From assembly GCA_026874595.1 (NCBI GenBank), contig CM049313.1:32112008-32176007 (forward strand): DNA of 64,000 nt. Direction: 5' to 3'. The notes under the pieces were generated by a model. The model made no database searches. It saw nothing but the letters and a program-made list of their open reading frames with translations, and had not been told where the DNA came from. The position numbers were made by a program, and so were the translations under genes. The first letter of the stretch is position 1. Each line of letters begins with the position of its first letter. This DNA comes from Sipunculus nudus. Lineage: Eukaryota; Annelida; Sipuncula; Golfingiida; Sipunculidae. Of the stretch, positions 11,716 through 24,388 are shown one piece after another.

Positions 11716-14700
11716 TTTCAGCAAATTATGCATGCTTGAGGCAGGGCATAAACTGGGGCTCCAGGCAGCTTATTATATAATGGCCAGCCACAGTTGATCA
11801 AGGTGTCCAACCCAACTCATCTAGTAGTTTTAACCAACAACATAACTATAAACAATAAATAAATAAATTTTTATTGGTTTTTAATAACAAATTAAAGAAA
11901 AATAGGAAAGGAATTTGTTAGTTGATAATAACAGGAAATTAACTTGCAGTTACCGATGATATAAGAATCTTGTATCGATGGATAGAATGTCACATATTCC
12001 AAATAACACCATGCAGTCACCTATGGTATTTTTCAGTTCAATTTTAATGATAAAAATGTAAATCATATTATTCATTACTAATTATTAGGGATCATATGAA
12101 GGAAATTAATGATAGACAAAGATGCAGTTGATAATATTATTATCTAGATTCCTACTGTGTCTATAGTAAGTACATTGATGTGAAATTAGTCCAAAATGAA
12201 TATATTACATTTTTTTTTGATATAAATAAAAGCCATAAAACCAGGTACTTATGATCATTATTTAAATGTGTTAATTTTGTATATTCTGGATTCTCAACAT
12301 GATTGTTTGATGAAAACTGAATAAATACCAGACATGGTGCGATTACTTTGCAATTGTATTTAAACACGAATATGAATATGTACTCCATTATTAAATTTCT
12401 TTCATAAGAATGGGAATTCAGGTAAAATTGAAAGTATATGAATACCAGTGCAAATACTTTCAAAATGTATTAATGAATGCATTCATGAATATATTCTTTA
12501 ATATTATTTTAATAATCATTTCAGTTATATTTTATTTTTAAATATCATACGATTCTCTTATTATTTTTAATAAAAAATATATTTGGGACAATATTTGTAA
12601 TTTTTAGCTCAGCTGACTAAGTCATCTGAGCTATAGGGATCACCTTTTGTCTGTTGTCCGTCCGGCCGTCCGGGCGTCTGTCCATTAACAGGGCACAAAT
12701 CGTAACCGCTAGAATTGGAATCTTCTTACTTGACATCCTGGGAGGTCCATGAAAAATCTCCTTGGAAACCAGAAATTAGGTCTCTGTTACCCATATCCTT
12801 CGAGCTATGGGACCCCAAAGTACCCCCCAGAAAAGTCCAAAATTTCATACAAAAACTTCAATATCTCATTAACTACTTGACTGATGGTCATGATTTTTGG
12901 CATACATATTGATCATGAGAGGTTTCATCAGTTCCTGAAGACTGGTGGCGCCACCTATATTTTTTGATTTTTTACGAATTTTTTTCTCTATTTTTGAGAC
13001 CTTTAAGGATGCTGTCATCTGTTAGCATGGCACAAATCGTAACAACTGGACCTAGAATCTTCATTCTCAACACACTGAGAGACCTATGAAAAGTCTCCGT
13101 GGAAACCAGAAATTAGGTCTCTGTTACCCATATCCTTCGAGCTATGGGGCCCCAAAGTACCCCCCAGAAAAGTCCAAAATTTCATACAAAAACTTCAATA
13201 TCTCATTAACTTCTTGACTGATGGTCATGATTTTTGGCATACATATTGATCATGAGAGGTTCCATCAGTTCCTGAAGACTGGTGGCGCCACCTGTATTTT
13301 TCGATTTTTTACGATTTTTTCCTCTGTTTTTGAGACCTTTAAGGATGCTGTCATCTGTTAACGTGGCACAAATCATAATGACTGGACCTAGAATCTTCAT
13401 TCTTGACACACAGGGAGACCCATGAAAATTCTCCATGGAAACCTGAAATTAGGTCTCTGTTACCCATATTCTTTAGGCTGTATGGCTGCAAAATACCCCC
13501 CAGAATAATGGAAAATTTGATACAAAAAGTGCAGTATCTCAATAACTACAACACTGATGGTCATGATTTTTGGCATACATATTGATCATGAGCTGTTCCA
13601 TCAGTTTCTGCAGAGAGGGTGCGTCACCTCTATTTTTTTCAAATTTTTACGAATTTTTTTTCTCTTTTTTCGAGACCTTTGAAGATGTGGCCATCTGTTA
13701 ACAGGGCACAAATCGTAACGACTACACCTAGAATCTTCTCTCTTGACATGCAGGGAGGCCCATAAAAAGACTCTTTGGAAACCTGAAATTAGGTTAACCT
13801 TTGAGCTATGGGGCTCAGAAGTACCCCCCAGAATAATGGAAAATTTGATACAAAAGCTCAAGTATCTAAACAACTATTGCAGTGATCACCATGATTCTTT
13901 GCATGGATATTGATAATGGAATGTGTCATCAGTTTCTGCAGTATGGTGGCGCCACCTGTATTTTTTTATTTTTACGAATTTTTTTCTCTATTTTTGAGAC
14001 CTCATAAGATGCGGTCATCTGTTAACATGGCACAAATCGTAACAACTGGACCTAGAATCTTCTCTCTTGACATGCTGAGAGGCCCATGAAAAGTCTCCGT
14101 AAAAACTTGAAATTAGGTCTCTGTTACCCATAACCTCTGAGCTATGGGGCTCCGAAGTACCCCCCAGAATAATGGAAAATTTGATACAAAAGCTCAAGTA
14201 TCTGAACAATTATTATATTGATCACCATGATTCTTTGCATGGATATTGATCATGAAATGTTTCATCAGTTTCTGCATTTTTTTTATTTTTTAAAGTTTTT
14301 TTTCTCTATTTTTGAAACCTTTTAAGATTTGGTCATCTGTTAACAGGGCACAAATCATATCAACTGGACCTAGAATCTTCTGTCATGACATGCAAGGACG
14401 GTCATAAAAAGTCTATATGGAAACCTGATACAAGGTCTCTGTTACTGATATCCTTTCAGCTATGAGGCTCGGAAGTTCCTCCCAGAATAATGCAAAAATT
14501 GATACAATAACTAATGCATTGATCACCATGATTGTCCACATTTGTATTGATAATGCCTTGTTTCATCAGTTTCTGTAGATTGGTGGTGCCACCTGTATTT
14601 TGATTTTTTAAGAATTTTTTTCTTGATTTTTGAGACCTTTAAACATTTGGTCATCTATTAACAGGCCACTAATCATAATGACTTGACCTAGAATCTTCTT

Positions 14701-15542
14701 TCTTAACATGCAGGGAGGTCCATGAAACATCTTGGAAACCTGAAATTAGGTCTCTGTTACCAATATCCTTCATGCTCTGGGGCTCCGAAGTACTCCCCAG
14801 AATAAAGATTTGGTTATCTGTTAACAGAGCACAAATTATAATGACTTGACCTAGAATCTCCTTTCTTGATATGCTGGGAGGCCCCTGAAAAGTCTCCTTG
14901 TGCACCTGAAATTACATCTCTGTTACCCATATCCTTCATCCTATGCGGCTTTGAAATACCCCCCAGAATAAACATTTGGTCATCTGTTAACAGGGCACAA
15001 ATCATAATAACTGGACCTAGAATTTTATTTTTTGACATGCTGGGAGACCCCTGAAAAGTCATCTTGTAAACCTTGAAAATAGGTGTCTGTTACCCATATC
15101 CTTCATGCTACAGAGCTCCATAGTACCCCAATGAATATTGGATGATTATTGGTCAAGTTTGGAAAAAGTATTTCATTCAAATTTGACATTCAGATGATAA
15201 AATCACTTTTGTCAATGTCTTCCTGGTCAGCTGAGTGTCATGACCCCTGGGTCACTTGTTTAAATAAATAGTTAAACTCTTAAATTATATGTTCTGCTTA
15301 TCAGTTATATGGCCAAGTCAAAATCTGTGTGACAATCGCACTCCATTTGTTAATAAAATAAATGAAATTAATCCTCTTTCCTGTCTCCAAAGGTACTATC
15401 AAAATCATACATAAGCTAAACAACAACAACTCATAATACAGCTTATTTTTATTACCACATAAAACCAGCATGTGCCTCATTTCTAAATCATATTTTTTTT
15501 ATCATATATAACAGCTGATTGCCGTGACCCATAGGTCCCTTG
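11291..15542 (+). mobile_element. R2 element (3' part) interrupted by an R3 element
   Basis: The R2 pieces are 11291-12605 and 15259-15542. The tail has the inverted head motif (CAGCTGA), GACCCATAGGTC (a short hairpin) and CCCTTG, followed by TT. Uninterrupted R2 copies such as 21361-21395 read straight through the T run where R3 sits, so the two pieces were once contiguous. Short open frames here occur in other R2 copies with shifts and stops and are not genes. Confidence 0.8.
12606..15258 (+). mobile_element. R3 element with ~332-bp tandem core, inserted in R2
   Basis: The head AGCTCAGCTGACTAAGTC folds with CTGAGCT, and a GTCC-rich tract follows. The core is a tandem array of about eight diverged units. 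GGTGGCGCCACC occurs at 12944, 13281 and 13945, giving a period near 332-337 bp. The last units lose the palindrome and shorten. The tail has GTCAGCTGAG (inverse of the head), the hairpin TGACCC-CT-GGGTCA at 15241-15254, then CTTG and TT. No target duplication is seen. Both flanks are T, and intact R2 copies provide the empty site. Confidence 0.8.
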
Positions 15543-15552
15543 TTTGTGAAAC

Positions 15553-15611
15553 AGCCATAATATTGATGAGTAAAATATACTCCCTGTTTATTACTCATCG
15601 ATATTATGGCT
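15553..15611. repeat. 21-bp-stem inverted repeat
   Basis: The arms 15553-15573 and 15591-15611 (AGCCATAATATTGATGAGTAA and its inverse) differ at one position and flank a 17-nt loop. It lies immediately after the R2 tail. Function unknown. Confidence 0.8.
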
Positions 15612-15631
15612 ATTTTCCCAAAAACTGGCGA

Positions 15632-16125
15632 ATAACAGTAAAGACGTTTGAGCTCCTTTATTTCTGATAAATATGTCTGTTTGTAAATAGAGGTTTAAAA
15701 ATAAACAAATTTTACTGTTTGACTCTGGATGAAACATTTGTTTCTGCTATATCATTGTATTTTGCTGTATGAAAAGTTTAACCCACAAAATGTTCACTCC
15801 GTTATTGTTCAAAAATTTTCCATGCAATATCATTGATTTGCAACCATATTTTTATGGATTTGTTTTTACATATTTGTCTGAATAATTGATAAAGTTCCAC
15901 AGCTATACATATGAAGAAAGCAGTGGCACATGCGATTTCTTTTTTGTGTGTTGGCAGATAATGACCAGTTACAGATCAAGTTCACGTTTTGTCCCAGTTG
16001 ATCACTTTTGACCGTTTGACGGTGCCCTAACACAGAAAATTTCATGAAAAATATAAATTTTTATGACAAGTGCACATGTACGTGTTTCTTATAAAAATCT
16101 TCTCTTAAATTGTCTTTACCGTTAT
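15632..16125. mobile_element. Possible short MITE-like element with TAACGGTAAAGAC ends
   Basis: A degenerate TAACAGTAAAGAC at 15633-15645 and an inverted GTCTTTACCGTTA at 16112-16124 bracket about 490 bp of AT-rich non-coding DNA. The same 13-mer occurs twice in each orientation at 22816-22923. I see no clear target duplication, so the call rests on the paired inverted motif. Confidence 0.35.
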
Positions 16126-16386
16126 ACTATGTTGTAAAATGACTACTGGTACACCAGACATGGTACACCAGACATGGTTTATTTTGCATCCTGGTAGGGG
16201 GCATCATATAACAAGGTGAAGGTTATGTTAGCCACATGTTCTCTTAAATAGCGGGAAAACAGAAGTTTTAAACTTTCTTCAGTCAGGTTAAGTCATGCAT
16301 TATGTGATGTCACACAGATTGTCTGTCTTTACCTGTAGCGTACAAATATACCTGAAAATTGTATCAAATTACTTATTTCCAATAAT

Positions 16387-18089
16387 TGTATCCGCCAAAA
16401 CAGAGTTTTGCGGATACCATGTTTTCAGCTGGACGCCGCCGCCGCCGCGTTGGTGTCCGGAGAACTCCTCTGTAACCACTGGGCGGAATTTTCCGAAACC
16501 CGGGATTATGTTCGGGTCACATGTGAACTGCTGCGCCCCGATTTTGTTTTGACCTCTGACCTTTCCTCTGCGTTCTGCGTCCGTTTGTGCGTCTGTTTCC
16601 ACACATAAACCCACATATCTCGGGAACCGTTTGACCGATCAGGAAAATTTTTTTGCACAAATGTAGCCCTCGGAGAGCTTTATAACATACACCAAAAATG
16701 GTGGCGCCACCTGCAACCATGTTTGCACAGTGTCCATCTGTTCGTCTGCCTTGGGTTAAAATCACTCATATCTCTGCAGTGACTTGACTAATTCACCTGA
16801 AATTCGGCATGCGTAAACATCCTGGATAGCTTTTCTGATTTTATGACAGGTGGCGCCACCTACATTCACATTTACGCTGCAGACATACAAGCTCATATCT
16901 CGGGAACCGTTTGACCGATCAGGAAAATTCTTTTGCACAAATGTAGCCCTTGGAGAGCTTTATAATATACACAAAAAATGGTGGCCCCACCTGCAACCAT
17001 GTTTGCACAGTGTCCATCTGTTCGTCTGCCTTGGGTTAAAATCACTCATATCTCTGCAGTGACTTGACTAATTCACCTGAAATTTGGCATGCGTATACAT
17101 CCTGGATAGCTTTTCTGATTTTATGACAGGTGGCGCCACCTACATTCACGTTTACGCTGCAGACATACAAGCTCATATCTCGGGAACCGTTTGACCGATC
17201 AGGAAAATTCTTTTGCACAAATGTAGCCCTTGGAGAGCTTTATAACATACACCAAAAATGGTGGCGCTACCTGCAACCATGTTTGCACAGTGTCCATCTG
17301 TTTGTCTGCTTTGGGTTAAAATCACTCATATCTCTGCAGTGACTTGACTAATTCACCTGAAATTTGGCATGCGTATACATCCTGGATAGCTTTTCTGATT
17401 TTATGACAGGTGGCGCCACCTACGTTCACGTTTACGCTGCAGACATCCAAGCTCATACCTCAGGAACCTTTTGACCGATCAGGAAAATTTTTTTGCACAA
17501 ATGTAGCCCTTGGAGAGCTTAATAACATACACAAAAAATGGTGGCGCCACCTGCAACCATGTTTGCACAGTGTCCATCTGTTTGTCTGCCTTGGGTTAAA
17601 ATCACTCATATCTCTGCAGTGGTTTGACTAATTCACCTGAAATTCAGCATGCTTATATATCCTGGATAGCTTTTCTGATTTTATGACAGGTGGCGCCACC
17701 TGCATTCTAGTTTATGCAGCAGATATCCAAGCTCATATCTTGTGGAATGTTTGACCGATTAGGCCAAAGTTTTGCATGTGTATAGTTCTCACAAAGCTCT
17801 TTATCATACGCTAAACTGGTGGCGCCACCTGCAACCCTTTTTTGCACAGCGTCCATCTGTTAGTCTGCCAAGGGCAAAAATCACTCATATACAATATAGT
17901 GGTTTGACTTATCTGCCTTAAATTTTGCATATGTATACAACTTGGACGGCTTTCTGGATTTTTTGGTAGGTAGCGCAACCTACATACACAATTTGGCTGC
18001 AGACATCCATGCTAATATGCAACACTTCACCGGTTCCACTCTGATTTAGGCGGATATAAGTAGTCGCTTGTCGACTACCCGTATTCTAG
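16387..18089 (+). mobile_element. R1 element copy 3 (best-preserved)
   Basis: The head GTATCCGCC pairs with GCGGATAC around a short loop. The core has near-identical 280-bp units, with matching positions at 16850, 17130 and 17410. Each unit is a dimer of two diverged ~140-bp halves, both ending in a GGTGGCGCCACC palindrome. The 3' end has an inverted head (GGCGGATA), a perfect hairpin GTAGTCG-CTTGT-CGACTAC at 18060-18078, then CCGTATTCTAG and TT. This is the terminal plan of Helitron2/Helentron-type rolling-circle elements. No protein domain is present, so it would depend on an autonomous relative. Confidence 0.8.
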
Positions 18090-18100
18090 TTATGTTTTAT

Positions 18101-18960
18101 TTTTAGCGAACCTGTGAGCTTATGTGATGGCGTGGCATCTTACTTCCGCCGTCCGCCAACCATGGCTGTAAGTTGGAAACTGTCGGAGCTAGCAGCTCCA
18201 AATTACATTTAAGAATTAGTCACATGTGAAACTTGGTGCCCTAGAGCTTATTATTGGGTATCTGCATTAATTTAGATTTTATAGGGAAAAAGCTTAAAGA
18301 CCTTTAAAAATCTTCTTCTCTGAAACCATCCAGCCAAATTGTCCTATATTTCACAGAAATAATCCAAGAAATGATCTTTCTCAAGTTTGTTTGAATGGTT
18401 GCAGTTCGGTGATTTTTAGCTGAGTTATAGGAAGTTGAACTTAGTCATCTGTGCAAAAAAGCACACTAAAACTAAAATCTCTGAAACTGCTAGAGATATC
18501 ATCACCAAATTTTATACCAATGTTTGTCACATAAGTCATATCTGAAATTAAAGTATTGGTGACGCCACCTACATTGATCTGTTTTTAAGAAGCAAACATG
18601 TTATTTTAGACTCTTCTAACTTATACACTGTGTTATGATGAAACTTTTAAGCTGATTGGTATAAACTTTAAAAGAATTATTCTATGGTAGGGTTCTGCCA
18701 GTGTTATAAGAATAGATTGGGTAAATGCAGCTTTAAAAAAGCAGTGTAGCCAATTGATAAAGGCTTTCAATTTTTTAAAACAGATATGACAACATGCCAA
18801 GTTTCATCATGCCAAGTCAAGAAGTCACTCAGTGCACCCAGGTGCAGTCCAGACATCACCATGGCAACTGACCTGCATCTGCCTGTTGTCTAGAAGATGT
18901 GTCTAGACATCTAGACACATTGTCTAGACGTCTAGACACATCGTCTATATGCAGAATGCC
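18101..18960 (+). repeat. R7 repeat (AGCGAACCTGTGAGC head)
   Basis: The head at 18104 recurs with changes at 22337 (AGTGAATCTGTGAGC). The interior has a TCCGCC tract, then AATCTC at 18476 and GGTGACGCCACC at 18558, the same spacing as in R3, R4 and R6. The right boundary is uncertain. The segment 18886-18946 carries a cluster of TCTAGAC palindromes. No gene is seen. Confidence 0.5.
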
Positions 18961-19017
18961 CAGATTAGAACTAGTGGAACTATATCTTTCAACTGTTTGA
19001 CAAAAATTGGTTTGCAT

Positions 19018-21664
19018 TTTTAGCTCAGCTGACTATAAGTCATCTGAGCTATAGTCGTGGTCCATTGTCCGTCGTCCGTCCGTCTGTCCATCTGTCCGTC
19101 CGTCTGTCCATCCGTCCGTCCGTCCGTCCGTCCGTAGATGTGGCACGTTTTGAAACCGTAAGACCTAGGAATCCAAAATTCAGCAAAATGTTAGATGTCC
19201 CCAAGATCTCCTACCAAGCCGAAAACTGGGTCTTTGCTACTTCATTCCTTTGAGAAATTAAGGAAAAAACCTCAATTTTTTATTAAAAACCTATTTTCAC
19301 ACTTTAGGACTGCCTTATATCAAAACCACTCATCTGTTTTTCCTCATATTTCCTATAAATAATCCTCTATATAATTCCTATGTACATGCCAGAAATTAGG
19401 TCTGTATTATTTAATTTAAAAAAGTTATGGGCCCAAACATAATGCATTTTGTAAATAATCAGGAAAGAAATTTTATCACTTAACACAAAACTTGTTAAAG
19501 CTAAGCACTTTTTTTCCAGTAATATTACTTTTATTAATCAAAATTAAATTGTATACCCAAAATTAGATCAAAATCTTTAAAATTTTTAAAAATATTAGCA
19601 AAAATAAAAAATTGGTACCTTAAATTTTGCCCAACTTTGACCATGGCACGTTTTTTTGCTGTAACTGCTGTGGATTTAATTTTCACAGCATGTTTTTGTT
19701 AGCATTTCAACTGTAAACACCAAAAATTTGAAACCAGTTGATCAAAAACTGTAGATTTTATTCAAGTTTTCAAGCACCATGTCACTTATTGCTAGTGTTA
19801 TGCAGTTTGCTAGAGCTCAGCTCCCGAGCTTCAGCTCTAAGTTCCTTAAATTTGGCATACAGTTAGATTTCTCCAAAATCCCCTACCATGCCAAGAATTT
19901 GGTCACTAGGACTTAATTCCTTCGAGATATCAATGAAAAACTTCATTTTTCCATTAAAAACCCAATGTTACACTTTAATACTGCCTAATATCAAAACCAC
20001 TGATCTGACTTTGATCATATATAAGATACATATTTTTCTATACATTCACTATGCACATGCCAGAAATGATGTCAGTATTGTGTATTTTTTTTTAAGTTAT
20101 GGGCCCAAACATAATGCACTTTGTAAAAAATCAAGAAATATATTTACTCCCTTAACAAGGGCATTGCTGAAGCTAGAGATCTTTTTTGTCAGGGATGTAA
20201 CATTATTTAATCAAGATTCAATTGAATACCCAAAATTAGTTCTGAATTTTTCAAATTTTATAAGTTATTAGTATTAATATAAAATTAGTACCTTAAATTT
20301 TGCCCAACTGTGACCATGGCACATTTGTTTCCCGTGAGCACTGTTGATATAATTTTCATATCATGCACACATAAGGATTTCAGCTTTTTAGTTTAGAAAG
20401 CTGAAAGAAATTTGCCAAATATTGTAGCTTTTATTAATGTTTTTTATGAGACCCTGTCAGACTTTGGCTCTCTCCAGCCCCTCTTGAGTCACCTGTATGT
20501 TGACCTTGTTGACCTTTCATCAAATTATGCACGCTTGAGGGGAGAATCCAGACAGCTTATGGCCAGCCACAGTTGATCAAGGTGTTCAACCCAACTCATC
20601 TAGTAGTTTTAACCAACAACATAACAATAAACAAAAAAATTAATAAATTTTTATTGGTTTTTAATAACAAATTAAAGAAAAATAGAAAAGGAATTTGTTA
20701 GTTTATAATAACAGGAAATTAACTTGCAGTTACTGATGATATAAGAATCTTGTATCGATGGGTAGAATGTCACATATTCCAAATAACACCATGCAGTCAC
20801 CTATGGCATTTTTCAGTTCAATTTTAATGATAAAGAAGTAAATCATATTATTCATTACTAATCATTAAGGATTATATGAAGGAAATTAATGATAGACAAA
20901 GATGCAGTTGATAATATTAATCTAGATTCCTACTGTGTCTAGTGTGTACATTGATGTGAAATAAGTCCAAAATGAATTTTTTACAGTTATTTTTTAATAT
21001 AAATAAAAGCCATAAAACCAGGTACTTATGATCATTATTTAAATGTGTGAATTTTGTATATTCTGGATTCTCAACATCATTGTTTGGTGAAAACTGAATA
21101 AATACCAGACACGGTGCAAATACTTTGTAATTGTATTTAAATACGAATATGATTATGTACTCCATTATAAAATTTCTTGCATAAAGAATAGGAATTCAGG
21201 TAAAAATGAAAGTATATGAATACTCGTGCAAATACTTTCAAAATGTATTCATGAATGCATTCATGAATATATTCTTTAATATTATTTTAATAATCATATC
21301 AGTTATATTTCATTTTAAGAAATCATATGATTCTCTTATTATTTTTAATAAAAATTATATTTGGGACAATATTTGTAATTTTTTTAATAAATAGTTAAAC
21401 TCTTATATTATATGTTCTGCTTATAAGTTATATGGCCAAGTCAAAATCTGTGTGACAGTAGTACTCCATTTGTTAATAAAATAAATGAAATCAATCCTCT
21501 TCCCTGTCTCCAAAGGTACTATCAAAATCATACATAAGCTAAACAACAACAACTCATAATACAGCTTATATTTATTACCACACAAAACCAGCATGTGCCT
21601 CATTTCTAAATAATATTTTGTTATCATATATAACAGCTAAATGTCGTGACCCATAGGTCCCTTG
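19018..21664 (+). mobile_element. R2 element, full length (about 2.65 kb)
   Basis: The head TTAGCTCAGCTGACTATAAG has its own inverse CTGAGCTATAG close by. A TCCG/TCTG microsatellite follows, then a long AT-rich unique body, then the tail with CAGCT, a GACCCATAGGTC hairpin and CCCTTG followed by T. Other R2 copies align throughout. The longest frame inside (about 127 codons) is broken in sister copies, so I see no conserved protein. It is probably a non-autonomous rolling-circle element. Confidence 0.75.
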
Positions 21665-22335
21665 TTTTTTAATATAAATCAAAACCATAAAACCAGGTAC
21701 TTATGATCATTATTTAAATGTGTGAATTTTGTATATTCTGGATTCTCAACATCATTGTTTGTAGAAAACTATATAAATACCAGACATGGTGCAAATACTT
21801 TGCAATTGAAAATTAAATACGAATATGAATATGTACTCCATTATAAAATTTCTTGCATAAAGAATGGGAATTCAGGTAAAAATGAAAGTATATGAATACC
21901 AGTGCAAATACTTTCAAAATGTATTCATAAATGCATTCATGAATATATTCTTTAATATTATTTTAATAATCATTTCAGTTAATTTCATTTTAAAAATCAT
22001 ATGATTCTCTTATTATTTTTAATAAAAATTATATTATGGACAATATTTGTAATTTTTTTAATAAATAGTTAAACTCATATTATATGTTCTGCTTATAAGT
22101 TATATGGCCAAGTCAAAATCTGTGTGACAACAGTACTCCATTTGTTAATAATATTAATGAAATCAATCCTCTTCCCTTTCTCCAAAGGTATTATGAAAAT
22201 CATACATAAGCTAAACACCAACAACTCATAATACAGCTTATTTTTATTACCACACTAAACCTGCATGTGCCTCATTTCTAAATCTTATTTTTTATCATAT
22301 ATAACAGCTGAGCGCCGTGACCCATAGGTCCCTTG
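21665..22335 (+). repeat. Extra 3' portion of R2 in tandem
   Basis: About 670 bp matching 20989-21664 follow the first R2 tail directly and end in a second complete tail (GAGCGCCGTGACCC, CCCTTG). The two copies have diverged, so this is an old tandem 3' end. Confidence 0.8.
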
Positions 22336-24047
22336 TTAGTGAATCTGTGAGCTTATGTGATTGTCTGTCGTCCATCGTGTGTCATAACTATCTCAAAATT
22401 AGTTATCTAAAAAATTCTATGGGATTTTGCTTATTTCTTGACTAACTACATTTTCTTTGATTTTATAGGGAAAAAGCTAAAAACATTTAAAAATGTTCTT
22501 CTCCGAAACCATGCTGCCAAATTGTCTGTTCATCAATCCCAATAATCCTTCCTGGTAAAAGAACATATCCAAAATATCCTGACTTATACATCCTAGTTTT
22601 AAAATGTCCTAGCCTGAAACTTGCAGGTCTGAAACGTCCATTTGGCTGAAATCATAATATAAAGGTAGATATGCAGGACATATGAGGATCAAGGTTAAAT
22701 TTTAAAAATAATCCTCCATTCATACTCCCAAACTTTGCACAGGTTCGCATTAGGCCTATTCATAGAGATTAAAGTTCACAAATACAAATAAACCTTCACC
22801 TGGCCAACTTAATTTGTCTTTACCGTTAAAATATTGTCTTTACCGTTATAAATAGTGCATAACCTGATGGACAGCTTAAGTAACGGTAAAGACATTGATT
22901 TATTTTGAAGTAACGGTAAAGACATTGATTTATTTTGAAGTGATTTTTTAACATGCAGTTAATAAAGTAGACATTTTTCATTAAATATTATTAATTCCAT
23001 TCAAGTAATACAACCTGTGTATATGTTTGGTTTAACATTATGTAGAACATTCAATATATTTGTGTTTATCTTTATGTTGAACAGTTAACCTATGAATCAT
23101 GGGGAAAGGTAGACATGGCATGGCAATATATAGCCTGACATTCACAACTGCTAGTCACATCTTTAAAGAACTTGGTTGCCCATTTTGTAAATACTTTGCA
23201 GGAGGGCAGGGATATTTGTCTGTTTAAAACACTTTACTAAATATCCAGGGTAAATCAATGCCAAGTCTAAAATGGTGATATGATAGCTATAATTCAGCCT
23301 TAAATAACTTCTAAGTAAAGAGCACACTAACAATGTAAAAAGAAGGTTTAGGTGGCACTAAGATCAGCATAAAATCATTACTAATACAAAATAAATATCA
23401 ATGCAACACATATTAGGACAATTGGGACAATTTGGAAATAATGAATATAAATTAAAAAAAAGGGCCCACTTAATTGAACTTGGTGACAGTGTTAGTCATA
23501 TTTTTAAGAAATGTTTGATTAAATGGTCAAACGCTTAAAAGTCCAAATGCTCTACTAATACTCTTGAAATGACTAATATTTATAAAAATAAACATTAATT
23601 TTGTGATGATTTGAAGAAATTGCAGGTGGAACTTTTGATTTATATCAATTTTGGAGATATCCAGGTTCAACATGCAAACAAATTATTATTATTTCAGAAA
23701 AATTTTACCATTTTTTTTTTCGGAATTGACCAGTTCCAGGAAACCCTTGTTCATTATAACACCTGTTTAAAATTTAAATGATGACCTCAGTAGTTTTAAA
23801 CAAGGGACCTGTAGGTAATGGTGCTCAGCTGAGAATGATAATGAAATATTTGTATAAAATCCTAGTGATCATATTTTATCATATATTTTTATTACTAAAT
23901 TAATAATTGTAAATTTGTTATAGGAAGAGCATGGGACTGAAGGCCCATGCCCCTGGAAAAATGTGTTTCCTTATTTGTAACCTAAATTTAACACATGAAC
24001 ATTTTATGTGTAACTAAGATGCCATTTGATTTCTCTTGTATTTGCAG
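22336..24047 (+). other. Non-coding DNA upstream of the first GNB5 exon
   Basis: A short R7 fragment lies at 22336-22560. Four copies of GTCTTTACCGTTA (two forward at 22816 and 22836, two inverted at 22881 and 22911, the latter in a 30-bp direct repeat) follow. The remainder looks like unique intron, ending in a pyrimidine-rich tract and TTTGCAG at 24041-24047. I could not find an upstream coding exon. Confidence 0.6.
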
Positions 24048-24184
24048 TGACAGTTGTTGCCCAAAAGTTAGAAAGTCTACCCCAGTTTAATATCAAGACC
24101 CGTCGTGTTCTTAAGGGTCACCAGGGCAAGGTCCTGTGCATGGATTGGTCCCAAGACAAAAGACACATAGTCAGTTCTTCACAG
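24048..24184 (+). CDS. GNB5: GNB5 internal exon (start of WD40 propeller)
   Basis: The G-protein beta-5 subunit partners the GGL domain of R7-family RGS proteins, and the complex speeds GTP hydrolysis on Gi/o alpha subunits, mainly at neuronal membranes (family knowledge). The exon follows TTTGCAG and begins with two bases of a split codon. It encodes [19 protein letters not shown], then [13 protein letters not shown] and [10 protein letters not shown], and ends at CAG before GTTTGT. The KTRR-LKGH start, the WD repeat 1 GH and the DKR-IVSSSQ string fit beta-5 better than beta-1 to beta-4. It corresponds roughly to residues 40-84 of the ~353-aa short form. The exon ends in phase 0, matching the next one. 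Confidence 0.95.
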
Positions 24185-24388
24185 GTTTGTATGGATTCTA
24201 TGTTTGTATTGTTTGCTCTCATATAACAGCCATGACAAGATGTGACACTAGATTTACAGAATTGCCCTCTGTAGTGGCCTTCTGAGCAGGAAAAGGTTAA
24301 CTTAATAGTAATTTTAATACAGGTATATCCATTGTGACAGTTTTACCTGCAGTAAATATGTTTTTCATTGGATTTCAAGATTCTCATT

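Noticed and set aside
16850-17631. Three similar 70-residue open frames spaced 280 bp apart (R1 core)
   Set aside because: They are a by-product of near-identical 280-bp repeats. The period is not a multiple of three, each frame is closed by stops, and other R1 copies break it.
19888-20271. 127-residue frame in R2
   Set aside because: Sister R2 copies (49131, 52840, 58258) carry the region with stops or shifts, so no protein is conserved.
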